DNA from: Cyclina sinensis
Lineage: Eukaryota; Mollusca; Bivalvia; Venerida; Veneridae
NCBI GenBank assembly: GCA_012932295.1
Contig: JAAONU010000009.1
Location: forward strand, 417,697-481,696
DNA: 64,000 nt
Direction of reading: 5' to 3'
A program made the position numbers and the translations under genes. Below are positions 35,047-47,539 of the stretch, piece after piece; positions within the stretch are counted from its first letter, which is position 1; each line of letters starts with the position of its first letter. The notes beneath the pieces were generated by a model that did no database searches, was not told where the DNA came from, and saw only the letters and a program-made list of their open reading frames with translations.

Positions 35047-36329
35047 GTCGAGATAGTGTATGGGACAATATCTTTCTTCCGCAAGATTCTGACCCAAAAC
35101 GAAAATATCTCAGAATATGCTCAAGACGTCACTTTAATTATTTTGACTAATAGGGAAGATAGTAGATGTGCCGTATTATACCTCTGCTACACAAGACAAG
35201 ACAAATTTCTTTCAAACCGTAGGGCTGTAAAGCCCAAGAGGCAATGAAGGCATTGTATAATAATGGTGGACAGTTAAACAGTGTATAAAAAGGATTCGAA
35301 ATGATTATAAATTCTGAAAAAAACAGTTATGGAGAAGGTATCAATATATTACATATATAGTCTATGAGTTGTGCATTGGGCAAAATTCATGAGAGGTGTG
35401 AGGTGGGCTAATATATAAATGAATAAGGACTTCTGACTTATCGTATAAACGTGTTTTTTGGTTTCCCGAAAAGCTATATTTATATAATTTCCGCTGGGAT
35501 TTCCAAAGCTTGTTACTAATAATAGTGTCTAATGAAAAAACCTAAATCTAAATATAGAATTACAATTCAACGTGGTTAGCTTGACGATTCGCACTGATGA
35601 CATATCTCATCCATATTTAAGATTTTTTTTCACATTGTCTATGCATATAACATCTGTAGTTGTTGTTTTATATTTTACACATTCCTTTAAGCAGATTAGA
35701 GTATCTGTTTGACTGCACTTTCGTCACTTGATGATTGGTCTCATTAACTGACGAGTGTCTTCTTAAATAAATCATGTTCCTCAAGTGAATGTCAGGGAAT
35801 ATTTTTAGCAGCTTAAATATTGTTGTATATTATTATTATTCTGTTAATTACAGATGGATATACCCATTTTTTCATGGGTGTCGATTTATATTATGTTTTA
35901 CATTAACTGCAGCATTTACTTGAATGATTCAGTCGTCAGTTTTGATTACAAAACACCTCTTGTAATGCATTTTTCTAATATTTATCCTTATATTTGGTCT
36001 TTCTACTGAACTCGTTGTAAATTATAAGTTCATGCAGACAGAGACATAGTGCTGACACGGCGCATTTTCGACCACCTGTTTGATTTTTATTTTTGTAAAA
36101 ACTTGTTATCCAAAACATTTTTCGCCAATGACAATTTCCTTTTTCACTACTATGCGTCTCTAGTGTGTATACAGATCAAGTACGTCAACATTGTAAATGC
36201 TATTCCCCAGTGATACATTTCTTACGATCAAATTGGTGGACTGTTAATCTATTGGATGGCGTCGAATTCGTTGGTATGCGATCGATTCTTCTGCGATGCC
36301 AGACTGAAACAACTTTATTAGAAAGGGCT
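35047..36329. other. Non-coding interval
   Basis: AT-rich DNA with no supported gene or repeat. The last 80 bases may still belong to the recombinase pseudogene, upstream of its readable part. Confidence 0.35.
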
Positions 36330-37316
36330 AGGATTAAATAAGAAGCTGGCAGAGGTCATTTCGCACAACCATGAAAAACTATGGAAAATGGGTATACTGT
36401 GCTCAGACAAAGCCCAGAAACTTTTGGATACTTTATCGTTTGCATTTGGTCTTTATTTTGCCCGAAGAGCAGGAAAAGAGCATCGTAATTTATGTGTTGG
36501 GCCATTGTCCCAAATAAAAATGTCATCATCTCAGAGTGGATGCAGATTTCTGGAAAATACTGATGATGTTTCGAAAAGTAATTCTGGTGGGCTGCGGCAC
36601 TGACATGTGGTGCCAACAGTGACTAAGGCGTATGAGAATCTAGAACATCCCGGACGCTGTATTGTACGACTCTACGAGACGTATATGAGCAAACGGTAGG
36701 ACTTTTTTTTTACTTCTGCTTTCCATTTCCAAGTATATGTATTATTCATCAGTAACAGCAATAAACACATCACTCACACAATCATCATATAACTGATTCA
36801 ACCAAACTAAGGAAAAAAGCATCATTCACGTCACAAATGTTCATTTTATATTAATTTGTGAGTTTCGTGTATGTCAGATTTGTAAAAAAAAAATTTTTTT
36901 CAGGCCCAAGAATGGAAAATGTGACGCTTTCTATTTACGTCCCAAGAAAATACCCAGCGAATATACATGGTTTGATGACGTGCCTGAAGGTATTCACTCG
37001 TTACAACAAACAGTCAGCCGACTGTGCAAGGCTGCAGGGTTTGATGGTTACTTCACTAATCACTCGCTTAGAGCAACGGCTGCTACGGCTATTTGCGGAC
37101 GGTGTCGACGAACAGCTTATTACGGAAAAAAAACGGTCACAGGTCGTCTGCAGTTTGCTCCTACCAGCGAACATCCGAACAACAAACAGAGGCGGTTAGT
37201 GATGTGATCCAAGGTAAAAAAAGAAAGAAAATAGAACTTGGATTAAACGAAACGCCAACTCGTGAATTTTTGTTTAATGGAAATGGATTTTCTTTCAGTT
37301 TAAAATTTAAGATCTG
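36330..37316 (+). pseudogene. Crypton-type tyrosine recombinase (KIAA1958-like, DUF3504) pseudogene
   Basis: In pieces the reading matches animal Crypton-derived recombinases: LWKMGILCSDKAQKLLDTL, GLYFARRAGKEHRNL and DDVSKSNSGGL in one frame (to 36603), then VVPTVTKAYENLEHPGRC in another, a likely intron or gap (about 36693-36903, with a GT start and TTTTTTTCAG end), then LCKAAGFDGYFTNHSLRATA, RLFADGVDEQLITEK and GHRSSAVCSYQRTSE in three different frames. The catalytic signature HxxR (NHSLR) and the downstream GHRS block are recognisable. At least three frame breaks and a stop at 36601 show it is dead. Such recombinases move Crypton DNA transposons or have been adopted by hosts. Confidence 0.82.
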
Positions 37317-37821
37317 ATTTAAAAGATTTAAGCTATTTACTAAAAATGTGTCTTTATAAACAGATTTTCATTTGTACCACATGACCATTTTGAGTCAGGT
37401 TTTCACTACAATAAATCTGTTACTTTTGGAGTCCTATATCAAATTACTACACACCAATATCTTACTCTAAATAACCTTACTATTCAGCGTGTTTATAGAT
37501 AAATTAAATGATCATGTGTTGTTAGCCAAAGTCAGTCTGACAGGTCTCCTGTATATATTTTTGAAGCAGTACGAACAATTATCAGAACTGTGAAATTTGT
37601 CAGTGGAGAGCAGTGTTGGGTTTTCCATCAGATAAAACACACATAATTGCAAATTCTGGCGAAGAGAACAGAATTCTTTTACATTACGTTCCAGAATAAA
37701 TTTGAAAATAATTATATTCATTCTTTCAGTAAATTCGTGTCAGTAATTTATTACTGTTTTTCACAAATAGGTATTAAACTTTTTATTTCTTTGTAAAGAA
37801 GTTAACATTTGTGTACTTTTT

Positions 37822-38090
37822 ATGCTCCCCGAAGGGCGAGCATATAGTTGCCGCTTTGTCCGTCCGTCCGTTCGTCAGTCCGTCCGTCATAATCTTGTCC
37901 GGAGCATAACACAAAAACTATGAGAGTTATCAAGACCAAACTTCATAGGTAGTTAGATCTCATTCAGGAGCAGTGTAGTGCACAAGAGCCATAACTCTTG
38001 CTTTATTTATTTTTTGAGTTATTGCCCTTTGAAATTTCTCATACTTATTTTTCTGACACGTATAAAGCATTCTTTAAAATATTTGTTTAT
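37822..38090. mobile_element. HINE-like element, 5' fragment
   Basis: Starts with the hairpin TATGCTCCCCGAAGGGCGAGCATA, then a CCGTCCGTCCG-rich tract and TTGTCCGGAGCATAAC, the same layout as the nested elements at 10-31 kb. No 3' end is found; it is a truncated copy. Confidence 0.6.
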
Positions 38091-38316
38091 CTGTTACTTT
38101 TATCGCTTTTAACAAATTTTATGACTTATAGTATAATACGTTGTTATTTTTAAAAAATGACATTTGAAATAAGTAAATATCTTGTTTTTTTGCAGGCAAC
38201 AATTATCACGTGACATGAACAATGGCGGAAATGGTTAAACGTGTAACTGCCGCGTGGAGTTTTCATTGATCTGTAAGTTGATATTGTCGGACTGTGCAAA
38301 TAAGTGGCCGAAGGGG

Positions 38317-38375
38317 AGCTGTGGTCCAGTGGTAACGCACAAGACTTGTAATTCTGATAAAGCGAGTGTTAAATA
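38317..38375 (+). repeat. tRNA-derived SINE head fragment
   Basis: GTGGTCCAGTGGTAACGC resembles the A-box heads of the SINE copies at 9832 and 43740. The body is missing. Confidence 0.5.
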
Positions 38376-38797
38376 GCAATAACTGTATGCAAATAAATTA
38401 CAGAGAAAAATAGTAAAGTCTCAGTAACCATGTTCTAGATTTTGTAACTTGCAATAAATTTAATAATCTAATGACTTTCACTCTAATTTGAGTCCACTCT
38501 GTTTCATTCCATTTAACATAACTTTAATATGAACATTTCTGACCGTTTCATCAAAAATTATGGCAGTTATCAAAAATATCGTTAAAAAATCCATCTCAAT
38601 TTAGATTGCAGTGATAAACGAAATCGTAGTGTTCAAAGGTTCAAGTGTACAAAAGAGCGTTACAGTATAAATGATACCTTTGTAACCTGATCATAATTAC
38701 AACAACTTACACATTTGTTCTATGCTTCTAGATTAGGACGAGGGAAATTGTCAACTGGTGTTCGGGATCAAATAATACTGGTAAACGCATTACGGAA

Positions 38798-40503
38798 ATG
38801 TCTGATTATAAAAGCACGCAGGAGGGATCTGCAACATACAAAGGGAGTACAACATTGTCAGTGTACAAGAGTTCTGAAGAATTTTTCGAGTATAGCTGTG
38901 ACCCTTGTTACAGGGCAGGAGAACATGTTGGGGTGCAGGGATTCTGTTCCAACTGTGAAGACTATCTTTGTGGGGCCTGTTTAAAAAGCCATTCTAGGAA
39001 TAAAGCCTCACAACATCATAAATTAATAGACAAGGATAGAATGCCTACAAAGTCTGTTCCAATGTGTCATCCGTGTAAACGTGAAGGCGATGACGAGGAA
39101 GCAGCAGGATACTGTACAAACTGTAAAGAATACTTGTGTAGAAGTTGTTACAGAAGTCATTCTAGGAATAAAGTCTCGATGGAACACATTTTACTTGACA
39201 AAGATAACATGCCCGCCTCAAACACTAGAGCACTTGAGAATGCTGTCAGTAAAACGAAAATTTCTGAACAATGCGTCGGCTCCGAGGAGTACACTGAAGA
39301 GTATACTAAAGAGTACACTTTCATCCGGGACATTAACGTAAAGATGGACAAGGACGAGAAAGACTGCTTTATCACTGGTATGACTCTGGTCAGCAGCACT
39401 GAACTGATTCTTGCTGACCATAACAACAAATCGTTGAAACTCGTCGACGTTGAAAATGGTGTAATTAAACATGCTTTGAAATTACAAGCAAAGCCAGGCG
39501 GACTCACAACGATATCCAAGGACCAGGTAGCTGTAGGTGTATATAATCAATCTAAGATTCAGATTGTATCAGTATCTGGAGGTCTATCGATTTCTAGAAC
39601 TTTAAAAACAGACGGTGATTGCGTATGCGTTAAATACATAAATGGTAAATTGTATGTTTCATTTAAGGAACCTGTAAAGTTCGAGATTCTGAACCTGACA
39701 GGTGCAATAAAAAAGACGATCAAGCCGGATACTGAAGTACTCAAACACTGCACTTTTCCTAGATATATCGCAGTAAGTCACGACGAGAGTATCCTCTACA
39801 TATCTGACTTGAACAACAAAAAAGTGTTTAGCATGGATATGAATGGTACAGGGGCGGATCCAGGATTTTGGGTTAGGGGGGGCGTAACTTTTAATCACTC
39901 TAAAGGTTGCACTAGCAGATCCAGGGGCATACGTTACCTATAGTTCTAATATCTAATAACGAGGTTTCTATTAGGACGACTAAGTGGCTTATATGCCGAA
40001 TTATTACAGTAAGGGAAGGCGGGAACGTTTAAATTGCGTGCACTCTGTGTTGTGTACGAGTACATCTCAAAAGGCAATGTTGTATAAAGATACGCGAGCG
40101 AAGCGAGCGAAGAAAAAATAGGAAAATATAGTATATTTTATTGTTTCCATACCAAAGAACATGTAAGCTCCGGGAATTTTAGGGGGGGCGTGCGCCGGGT
40201 GCGCCCCCCCCCTGGATCCGCTAGTGTGGTAACTTGATATCATTGTATCAAGGTGAACTTGATAACCCTAAGGATATCACCGTCTCTCCATCCCGATCAG
40301 TTTACCTGTGTAACAGAGAAAAGCACGTCGTCTACAAGATGACGTCAGATCTGAATGACGTCACCGTGATACTAGTGCAAGGAGATGGTCTAATTTCTCC
40401 ATGCGCAATGTGTTTAAATACCAGCAAGCAACATCTTTACATCAGCAGTGCAAATGGTGAAGCAAAATATCGCAATTTCATCAAGGTGTTTAGGTGGTCT
40501 TGA
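38798..40503 (+). pseudogene. Tandem B-box zinc-finger / beta-propeller (TRIM-like) gene, interrupted by a MITE
   Basis: The ATG at 38798 follows a likely UTR acceptor (CTTCTAG at 38731-38732). Two B-box-type zinc fingers lie at about residues 34-72 and 88-130, each with CX2C pairs and C-terminal His; there is no RING. A repeat-rich C-terminal half (ADHNNKSLKL, ISDLNNKKVF, LYISSANGEA) looks like NHL/beta-propeller blades, as in TRIM2/3/56-like proteins, probably for partner binding or ubiquitin-related signalling. At 39849 a 378-bp MITE breaks the frame, giving a 381-aa product with a foreign tail. Taking out the insert and one TGGTA copy leaves a frame of 441 codons (38798-39848 plus 40232-40503). 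AATAAA occurs at 40810 and 40818. It may be intact in another allele. Confidence 0.85.
39849..40226. mobile_element. 378-bp MITE with GCGGATCCAGG-type TIRs and TGGTA duplication
   Basis: Ends are CAGGGGCGGATCCAGG and the inverse of CACTAGCGGATCCAGG; TGGTA flanks it at 39844-39848 and 40227-40231. The interior contains GCGAGCGAAGCGAGCG and C/G runs near both ends. The termini and short duplication suggest an hAT-like MITE, though a 5-bp duplication is shorter than the usual 8. Non-coding. Confidence 0.9.
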
Positions 40504-43468
40504 ATTTGCGAGAACAAAACATTCTATGAGTTGGAACTTCTATTTTTTTGTATAATGAAGTTTGATGTTGATTTTACAGAAAAAAATATTTGTTTAAATA
40601 TAAAACAATTAGATGCATACTTGATATGCATTAATCTAATTAGATCTTTTCATTTATAACATTATTGTCTATGAATGAATCATCTCGACATGTACACATA
40701 CTTCACACAAATTGATTTGAAAAATGTTCTTTCCACTTCTTTTTTCAGAATATTTTAAAACCATTTCACCTTCACCTAGTTAAAACTCAACATGTAGTCT
40801 AAGAGGCATAATAAATCAATAAATAGCTCAGAAAATGTAATTGTTAAAAGAATTTACATTTTTTAATCAAGTTTAGAGGTGAAATCAAAGGTTAATAATT
40901 CCGACTAAGAAACATATTCATTTTTAAGATAATTCATATTTAGCTTTCTGATAGGCATATAATATATTATATATTTCTTGAACAGATTTGCATGTGTGTT
41001 ATAAGTAAAGAAAAATAAGTAGGCCTATGCATTTATCTTTAAAATGTTTCTGTGGAGGAATGTATTATTTATCAAATCTCAGTTTTATGGATATCTGGCC
41101 TGTCATTTTAAGAATAATAATATATTTGAAATAGTTTCCAGTTAAATTAGTTATAGGCGAACTAAAATAGATTTTTTCACCATGTGCAGTTAGTAAGATT
41201 AGGTGGATATATATAGTTTTATATTTGTGTGTGAGTTGTTTTTATTTTTCGTACAAGTACCTTTAGTTTGATTATAAATCCTTATAAATTTTTACACACC
41301 ATTCTACTTCTTAAATCCATTTCATTCTGTGTAAGGTTTATGCATACTAAACATTTGCCGCTCGGAATTATTTGTTATTCACTTGAGTGACTCGAAAATT
41401 TTGTTTTGTTTACTGTAAATGTTTCCCGAATATTTTACACACGCAAGTTGAGTGTGACTAATGGAATAAAACGCTTTTCATCCTCACGCTTTTAATCACT
41501 GTTGTTTACAGTAATGTCTCCAGTTTCTTACAGCAATCGTAACAACTCGGCCTTTTCCGACAACTTCGTATAAAGACCTCGTATGTAAGTGTATGAATAC
41601 ACCAAATGGTAATTCGCCCCGGCTTTAATAAAGATACAAACAAACATGGCAGGACTCAAGCAATGTATGTCTTATGCATTAGAAAAAATGAAAATAAATG
41701 TTTATTTAAAGTATAAACAGATAGAGTCTTTAAGAAATGTTTTCAATATTAGCAGACACCAACTGTATTATAAAATAGTCCAAGATGGCGCCTGCCACAT
41801 TATTTCCGAGGTGACTTATTGAAGTCGCCCGAGGTGTTCCGAATGTTTCTTACAGCTATGCAAGAATTTTTGGTCTCAAGTCTATAAAGAACTCTCAATA
41901 AATACCAAAATAATTCCGTCTAAAAATATAGACAAAGAGAAAAACGTTTTCTTCAGAATCTACGGTGTCCCGTTAGGGTCTTTGTAGTTTAACTCTGGCA
42001 CCCTAAAGGAAAAAGTGTGATAACACGATGCGAAGACATGAAATTATGACGTGACAGCACAGAAACACGATGCTAAAACGCGCTTTTGTTTCGCGTTATT
42101 TCGACTTCGAATCGTGTTGTTGCGATTTCGCACCGTGATTTTGCCCATTCGACCGAAAGGGAAAATGACTTTTAAAGTATACAGATAATCGTTTGCGATC
42201 GTTAAAAGGGAGACAACTTCAAATATATCTTTTATTTTTCATTTGTGCTCATGACAGTATAACATTTAAAGAAAAGAGTTGTTGTAAAATATCATAAGCA
42301 AATAAAAGGTAACTGTTGTACAGCAATTAACATTTTAAATATAACCAAGTAAATTATTTTGAAATTAAATTCAAATTCACTTGTCAAAGCAAAACCTGTT
42401 AACTGCGATTTTATTGGAATTACATATGTTTGTTTGAAAATTGAATACAAGTAGATTATGCATTATAACTATTATAGCTAATTAAGAAGGACATGAAATA
42501 CAGCACCTCATCTTTTGTTTCTTACCAAATGTAATATTCTTTATCGAATGCAACGATAACAATTTTAGCAACAGAATAAATTTAATGCATCTAGAGCTAC
42601 ATTCTGATCCTAATTAACACTTTGGTAACAACAGCAAAACGTGAAGTTTTGCAAATACATCGTGCATTAGAAAATAAAAAATACCTGTAAATAAACAGCA
42701 TCAAATGCAGCAATAGAGGCATGTCCGGATTGAAAAGATCTTAAAAGACAAAATTTATAGATTATTTATTTTAAATAAATGGGTGTGACTGTGACAAATA
42801 CTTTACATTACATTACGGTTTATTGAACTCATGACCTATCGTTAACACACAGAGATATTAAACGAATATTTACAAAGCGTTTAAAGCGCTGAAAGATTGT
42901 CGGCTGGATATGAGGCGAAGGTGCATGCCAAGGCATACATTTTGCTTTCGTACTCATCCCTCTATTTGAAATCAAGAGAGTCTTGTAATCAGCGGAATGC
43001 CCATTTTTGATGAAACTAATTCAATCATTAATATATATTTTTTTTCTGCTCGCTCACCCATATATGTTATATTGATTCATTATGATCATCATTATAAGGA
43101 TGAAATATTAATGGCTTTAAGAGAAAAAAAAAACAGCACGAAAGAAACAAGTAACAAACAAACAAGTTAAACCTCTGTTCGTTGTTGTCTGTCTTGTAAT
43201 TCCTGACCACAAAAGAAATCTATACAGAAAGCATAAATTTCCAATGACATTCGCATTGCATCATAGTGTTTTGGTCAACCTTTTTCTTTCAGAAGTACAG
43301 TATAATGATTCTAAACTCTTCATTGATAAGCTTTCCCAACTACCTACTTTGAAACAAACAAACAAAACAAATTAATACCTCTAAAATTGTGTGCCGTTTT
43401 GTAACATAGATTTTCAAACCGCATTACTTTGTGACCCTAAGATCTCTCTCTCTATTGAGTTTAGATAC
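40504..43468. other. B-box gene 3' UTR, then non-coding DNA
   Basis: Polyadenylation signals at 40810 and 40818 likely end the B-box transcript. Beyond them there is no supported gene. A CG-rich pocket at 42015-42165 stands out from AT-rich surroundings. Confidence 0.45.
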
Positions 43469-43740
43469 TGTCGGAACCAGTTGCCCGTATGGCCGACGCC
43501 CCTTGCAAAGATTAGTTACCCTATGTCGTGGGGGATAGTGCAAGATACAGAAAGCATCCAATTCCAGAGACAACCCTGGTTCATTTGAATGCTCAGTGTT
43601 CAGCACCGATACACGATGCCTCAGTTTAACGTCTCATCCGTAAGACAATTAGTAATGATAAAGGAAGCGCGAGAGATCGATCTCGCGATCCCTAGGTTAC
43701 CAGTTTAGTGCGTTACCACTTGACCATATCAACTTCTTGT
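43469..43740 (-). repeat. tRNA-derived SINE, copy 2
   Basis: The minus strand starts with TGGTCAAGTGGTAACGC (A-box type) and a GATCGCGAGATCGATC B-box-like segment. The body matches 9579-9832 (GGGGGATAGTGCAAGATACA, GACAATTAGTAATG), with an extra stretch around 43560-43580. Confidence 0.75.
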
Positions 43741-46700
43741 TCAATCCTTTGTTATCAAAGACAGGTCCATTCTGTTTGCACACAGGTAATTCATTCTTAG
43801 CATGATAGCCTGTGTGTTATTGTGATAATGCGCACTAGTTTTTGTTAATATTATGGGTAAGTCCACATGAGAAGAAATATCTTTCTTGTTTGTAACGGAA
43901 TCCCCCCCTTTTCTTGCTTATTTTTCATGATATAGACCTACAAGTGAATGCATTTTACAAATATAGACCTACAAGAATATATAAGTTAAAGCTTTGCTAT
44001 GTTTAACAGCCCTGTCAACTTTTTGAATTTTATATAGAATAAAGAAGGAATCTATTTGGTGGTTTCACAAGGAAATCACAACTAAAACCTATAATTCCAC
44101 GTCATAGATATCAGAGATTCATTATCCGAATACGTGATCCCTGTTTAACCTTTCATATAAAAGCATCTGTGTGTGGTATAACTTGCCTTATTTTTTTTTC
44201 GCATACTGTATCGAATATTCAGTGGAAAAGGAGGTGCGTGTACATTACGGCTATTAAACAAAAAATCGGTTCCGGTCGTCAGTACCTCAGATTCTAAACG
44301 TATTTTCCAATTTATAGTCGACATCTGACAGTAAGACAATGTATGAAGAAAGTCATCATGCTGAGGCGAAAAAATACCGTAATCTATCTACTCTCAGATA
44401 ACAAGTAATCACGAGATTATCCTTGTATTCGGTTTGAACATGTTCATACGCCAGTGTTGGTTTTGCTGTTTAAGGGGAAATAACTGAGTTTTGTATGTTT
44501 AACGTGATACACGATTTATACATAACATACTGTTTCTTTGGTTGGGGGAGAGGGTCATATGCATTCGAGTTGGCATCCAGTTCAGAGAATTGCACCCTTG
44601 TTTTAGGAAAAACGGAAGGTAAGACCTGTGTTAATAATTAAACTGTTTTCTCTGCTATTTCTTCAAGTACAACAAATGGCATTTACATACCTTCTTTGTA
44701 CCCGGTCGAACTGCATTCAGAAACTGTTGTTTGACAATGACGAGTTTTCAAATTTCGGATGTAAATAAAATTCTTACCCTCTGTTTTTGTTACACCGGAA
44801 CTACTACAGTGGAATTGAAACAGATATCAAGTAAATAGCGTAAGTTTTTTCTACTGTAAAACATTTCATTCAAAACATCTGGGCATTTTGTCCTCTCTTT
44901 TGATATCGCAGTGTTCAGAAACAAACGTAGCATTCTATTTCCTGTTAGGTTCCAGTTGTTCAGGGATTATGATAATATGAACATGAAATTGAGGCAGTTC
45001 CAGGGCAGTGACCCCTCGGGTTATCATTTTCGTTAATCTTTTGTGATGTCTTTTTAAATTGATATTTAAATTGATAAATTAAATTATGGTATCTTTTCCT
45101 CTGCTTTTTGTCTGTGTAGGGAGGCTGTGTTGTTTGATTGCGGTTTCGTATGAAATACGTTTTTCACTTGTTTGACATTGAGGGGAAAATATAATACATA
45201 ACTTGAAAAAAAACATTGTGTCCATATGGATTTTTTCGAACATCTCCCCATTCTAGCGTCCGCTGTTGTTACTGTACCACGAAAGAAATGAAATGCATTT
45301 ATCGCTATGAAATGATGTCGACGACAACAGTATATGCAAAGTACACCGAAACCACTGACCTGTAGTATTTCAAGAATCTTTTGTATCCAAAAACTTTGTT
45401 CCCTAGGCTTTCTTTTCTTTTGAAGATAAACTGTACACTTTTTAAAAAAGTTGTAAACTTTTTACCTGGAAAACCCTTGTACTCTTCACGTGACCTTTAT
45501 GCTACAATTCTTCAAAAACTCATTGCTAATTTTATCGTGAAATAAACAGACTTGGTACTTAGCTCGATTAATTTTGACAAGAAAAAATAACAACAACAGT
45601 TATGCTGTTAATAGTTTTATGAAAGTAACGAATCTAGTTTGTAGAAACATAATCAATATCTCATTGGGATTCGATTCCGCACCGATCGGCACAGTTTGCT
45701 TAGCAACAAGTTTTGGCTTCAACAATTTCGTCGTTAGACCCTTTGGTGGATATTATGTTCATACGTACCACTATTTATCTTTAACTTTTAAAGTGGAATT
45801 TTCGGTAAAATAAGATACTTAACTTGTGGTTTCTGGCTGAAAAGTTACTTAAATAATGAATAGTTTCTTTTAGTATATTGTTGTTTCGGTTAATGAGCAA
45901 ATACAAAGTCGATCTACATGATGTGGCTTCGAATAGATATAGATGATGCTGATTTAAATTAGGCAAGGATAAAAACATTTTTGTGTAAAATTGATAAAAA
46001 ATGGTTGTATATTTAAGCGCTTTAAGATTGACAGATATAGCAATATCTTTTTACAACTTCAATCATTCGCATATTATGATATTTATTTAAATCAATAAGA
46101 CAAGTGATGAAACAAGTCTGTCAGCTGGAAGAAGAACTGTTTAAATATTCCAAAGGGTAGTACTTTTATAAGTGATTACACTTTTAAAAACATGTAGCAT
46201 TAGATAATTGAGTTATATGTGGAGCTGGGGTCGAATTATAAACCTCTGAATAATAGACCCTGAGCGATAACAGCAGGTACCTCTGATCCGACCCTCCGGT
46301 TTTATTTAAGATCTCACCCGAACCTAGTTTTAATAGACTAACTGTTATCGACGGGTTTTTTGTTTGTGAAGTGTTACACAGATAAAGGATCTTCTATCCG
46401 AATTCCATTGTAAATCTTATTTTACATTTATTAAGGAAACGACTTCTTAGAATATTGTCGATTCATTTATTTCTACAAAAATGTATTGAATTATCCTCAA
46501 TGCATTCAACAAGTCTTATATACAGAACAATTAAGTGCTAGTCAACACTTCAATTCGGAAGTAAATAACAACTAGCAAAATAGTGTGACATTATGCAATA
46601 TGAATACTAAGCTTTTTGCTCTACATTCTACAAGCATTTTTCTCTGCAATGTCTTCCCCGATATAGCTACAAGCCTCCAACATACCCCCCCCCCCCCCTC

Positions 46701-47539
46701 CCTCGTGTCATTATCCGTAGTACGTCATGTAGATGTGACTTTTGTAAAAGAAAGAACAAAGATGCGTTTTGATTAACGGTTAGCATCTCCGAAATATGAT
46801 AAAACTAACAGACAATTCAAAATTTTGATGAAGTACGTTCAAGGGCAATTATACTGTCTCTGGGATGATACGAAGGTTGATATAGGAATTTTCATCAATT
46901 AGATATCATGAATTGGTGGTCATGAATAATATTTTTATAATTATTATTATTGTAATAGAGGCAGTGGCGGATTACAAGGAAAAGCTGCCATGTTATTACA
47001 TGAAAAATAAAGATAGAGAAAAAGAAAGGGAAAAAAAGTAAGAAAGTGAAAGAAAAAAACAAAGAATGTAAATGAATGAATGAATGAATCAATCAATCAA
47101 TCAATCAATCGCAAATCAATCAAACAAAAAAACCAAACAAAGAAACAAACTCTTATAGAGTTTTTCAAATTTTACGCAGTATACGGTGAGAAGAAAATAA
47201 TTATCAGGAACAAGTTTACTTAACAGGAAATGTATTCATGAAAACTCTACAAAATATAAAGTGAATTATTTTTAACTTGTTTCAATGTTATACTTATCAT
47301 TAAATACAACGAAATTGTTAAACAAAACGAGACAGTTGCCTTATTTTCGACTGAGTCATTGGTTTTTCCAAACAGTCAGATTTTGCTAATCCCTTCCATT
47401 TAAAGAAAAATGTAACTGGATTTTGTGGACAAAAAAATTCAGTAATATTCTGTATTATGAAAGGACACCAAACTCGCTGTTTACTTAAACAATTTTTTGA
47501 GAGCCAAAAGGGAAAATTAAAAAAAAATAAAAATAAACC
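43741..47539. other. Non-coding interval
   Basis: No supported gene. It includes an 18-base C-rich run at 46685-46702 and a tetranucleotide microsatellite (AATG)n/(AATC)n at 47069-47112. The rest is AT-rich, unassigned. Confidence 0.45.

Noticed and set aside
39157..39519. Minus-strand frame of 120 codons
   Set aside because: Antisense shadow of the B-box gene exon.
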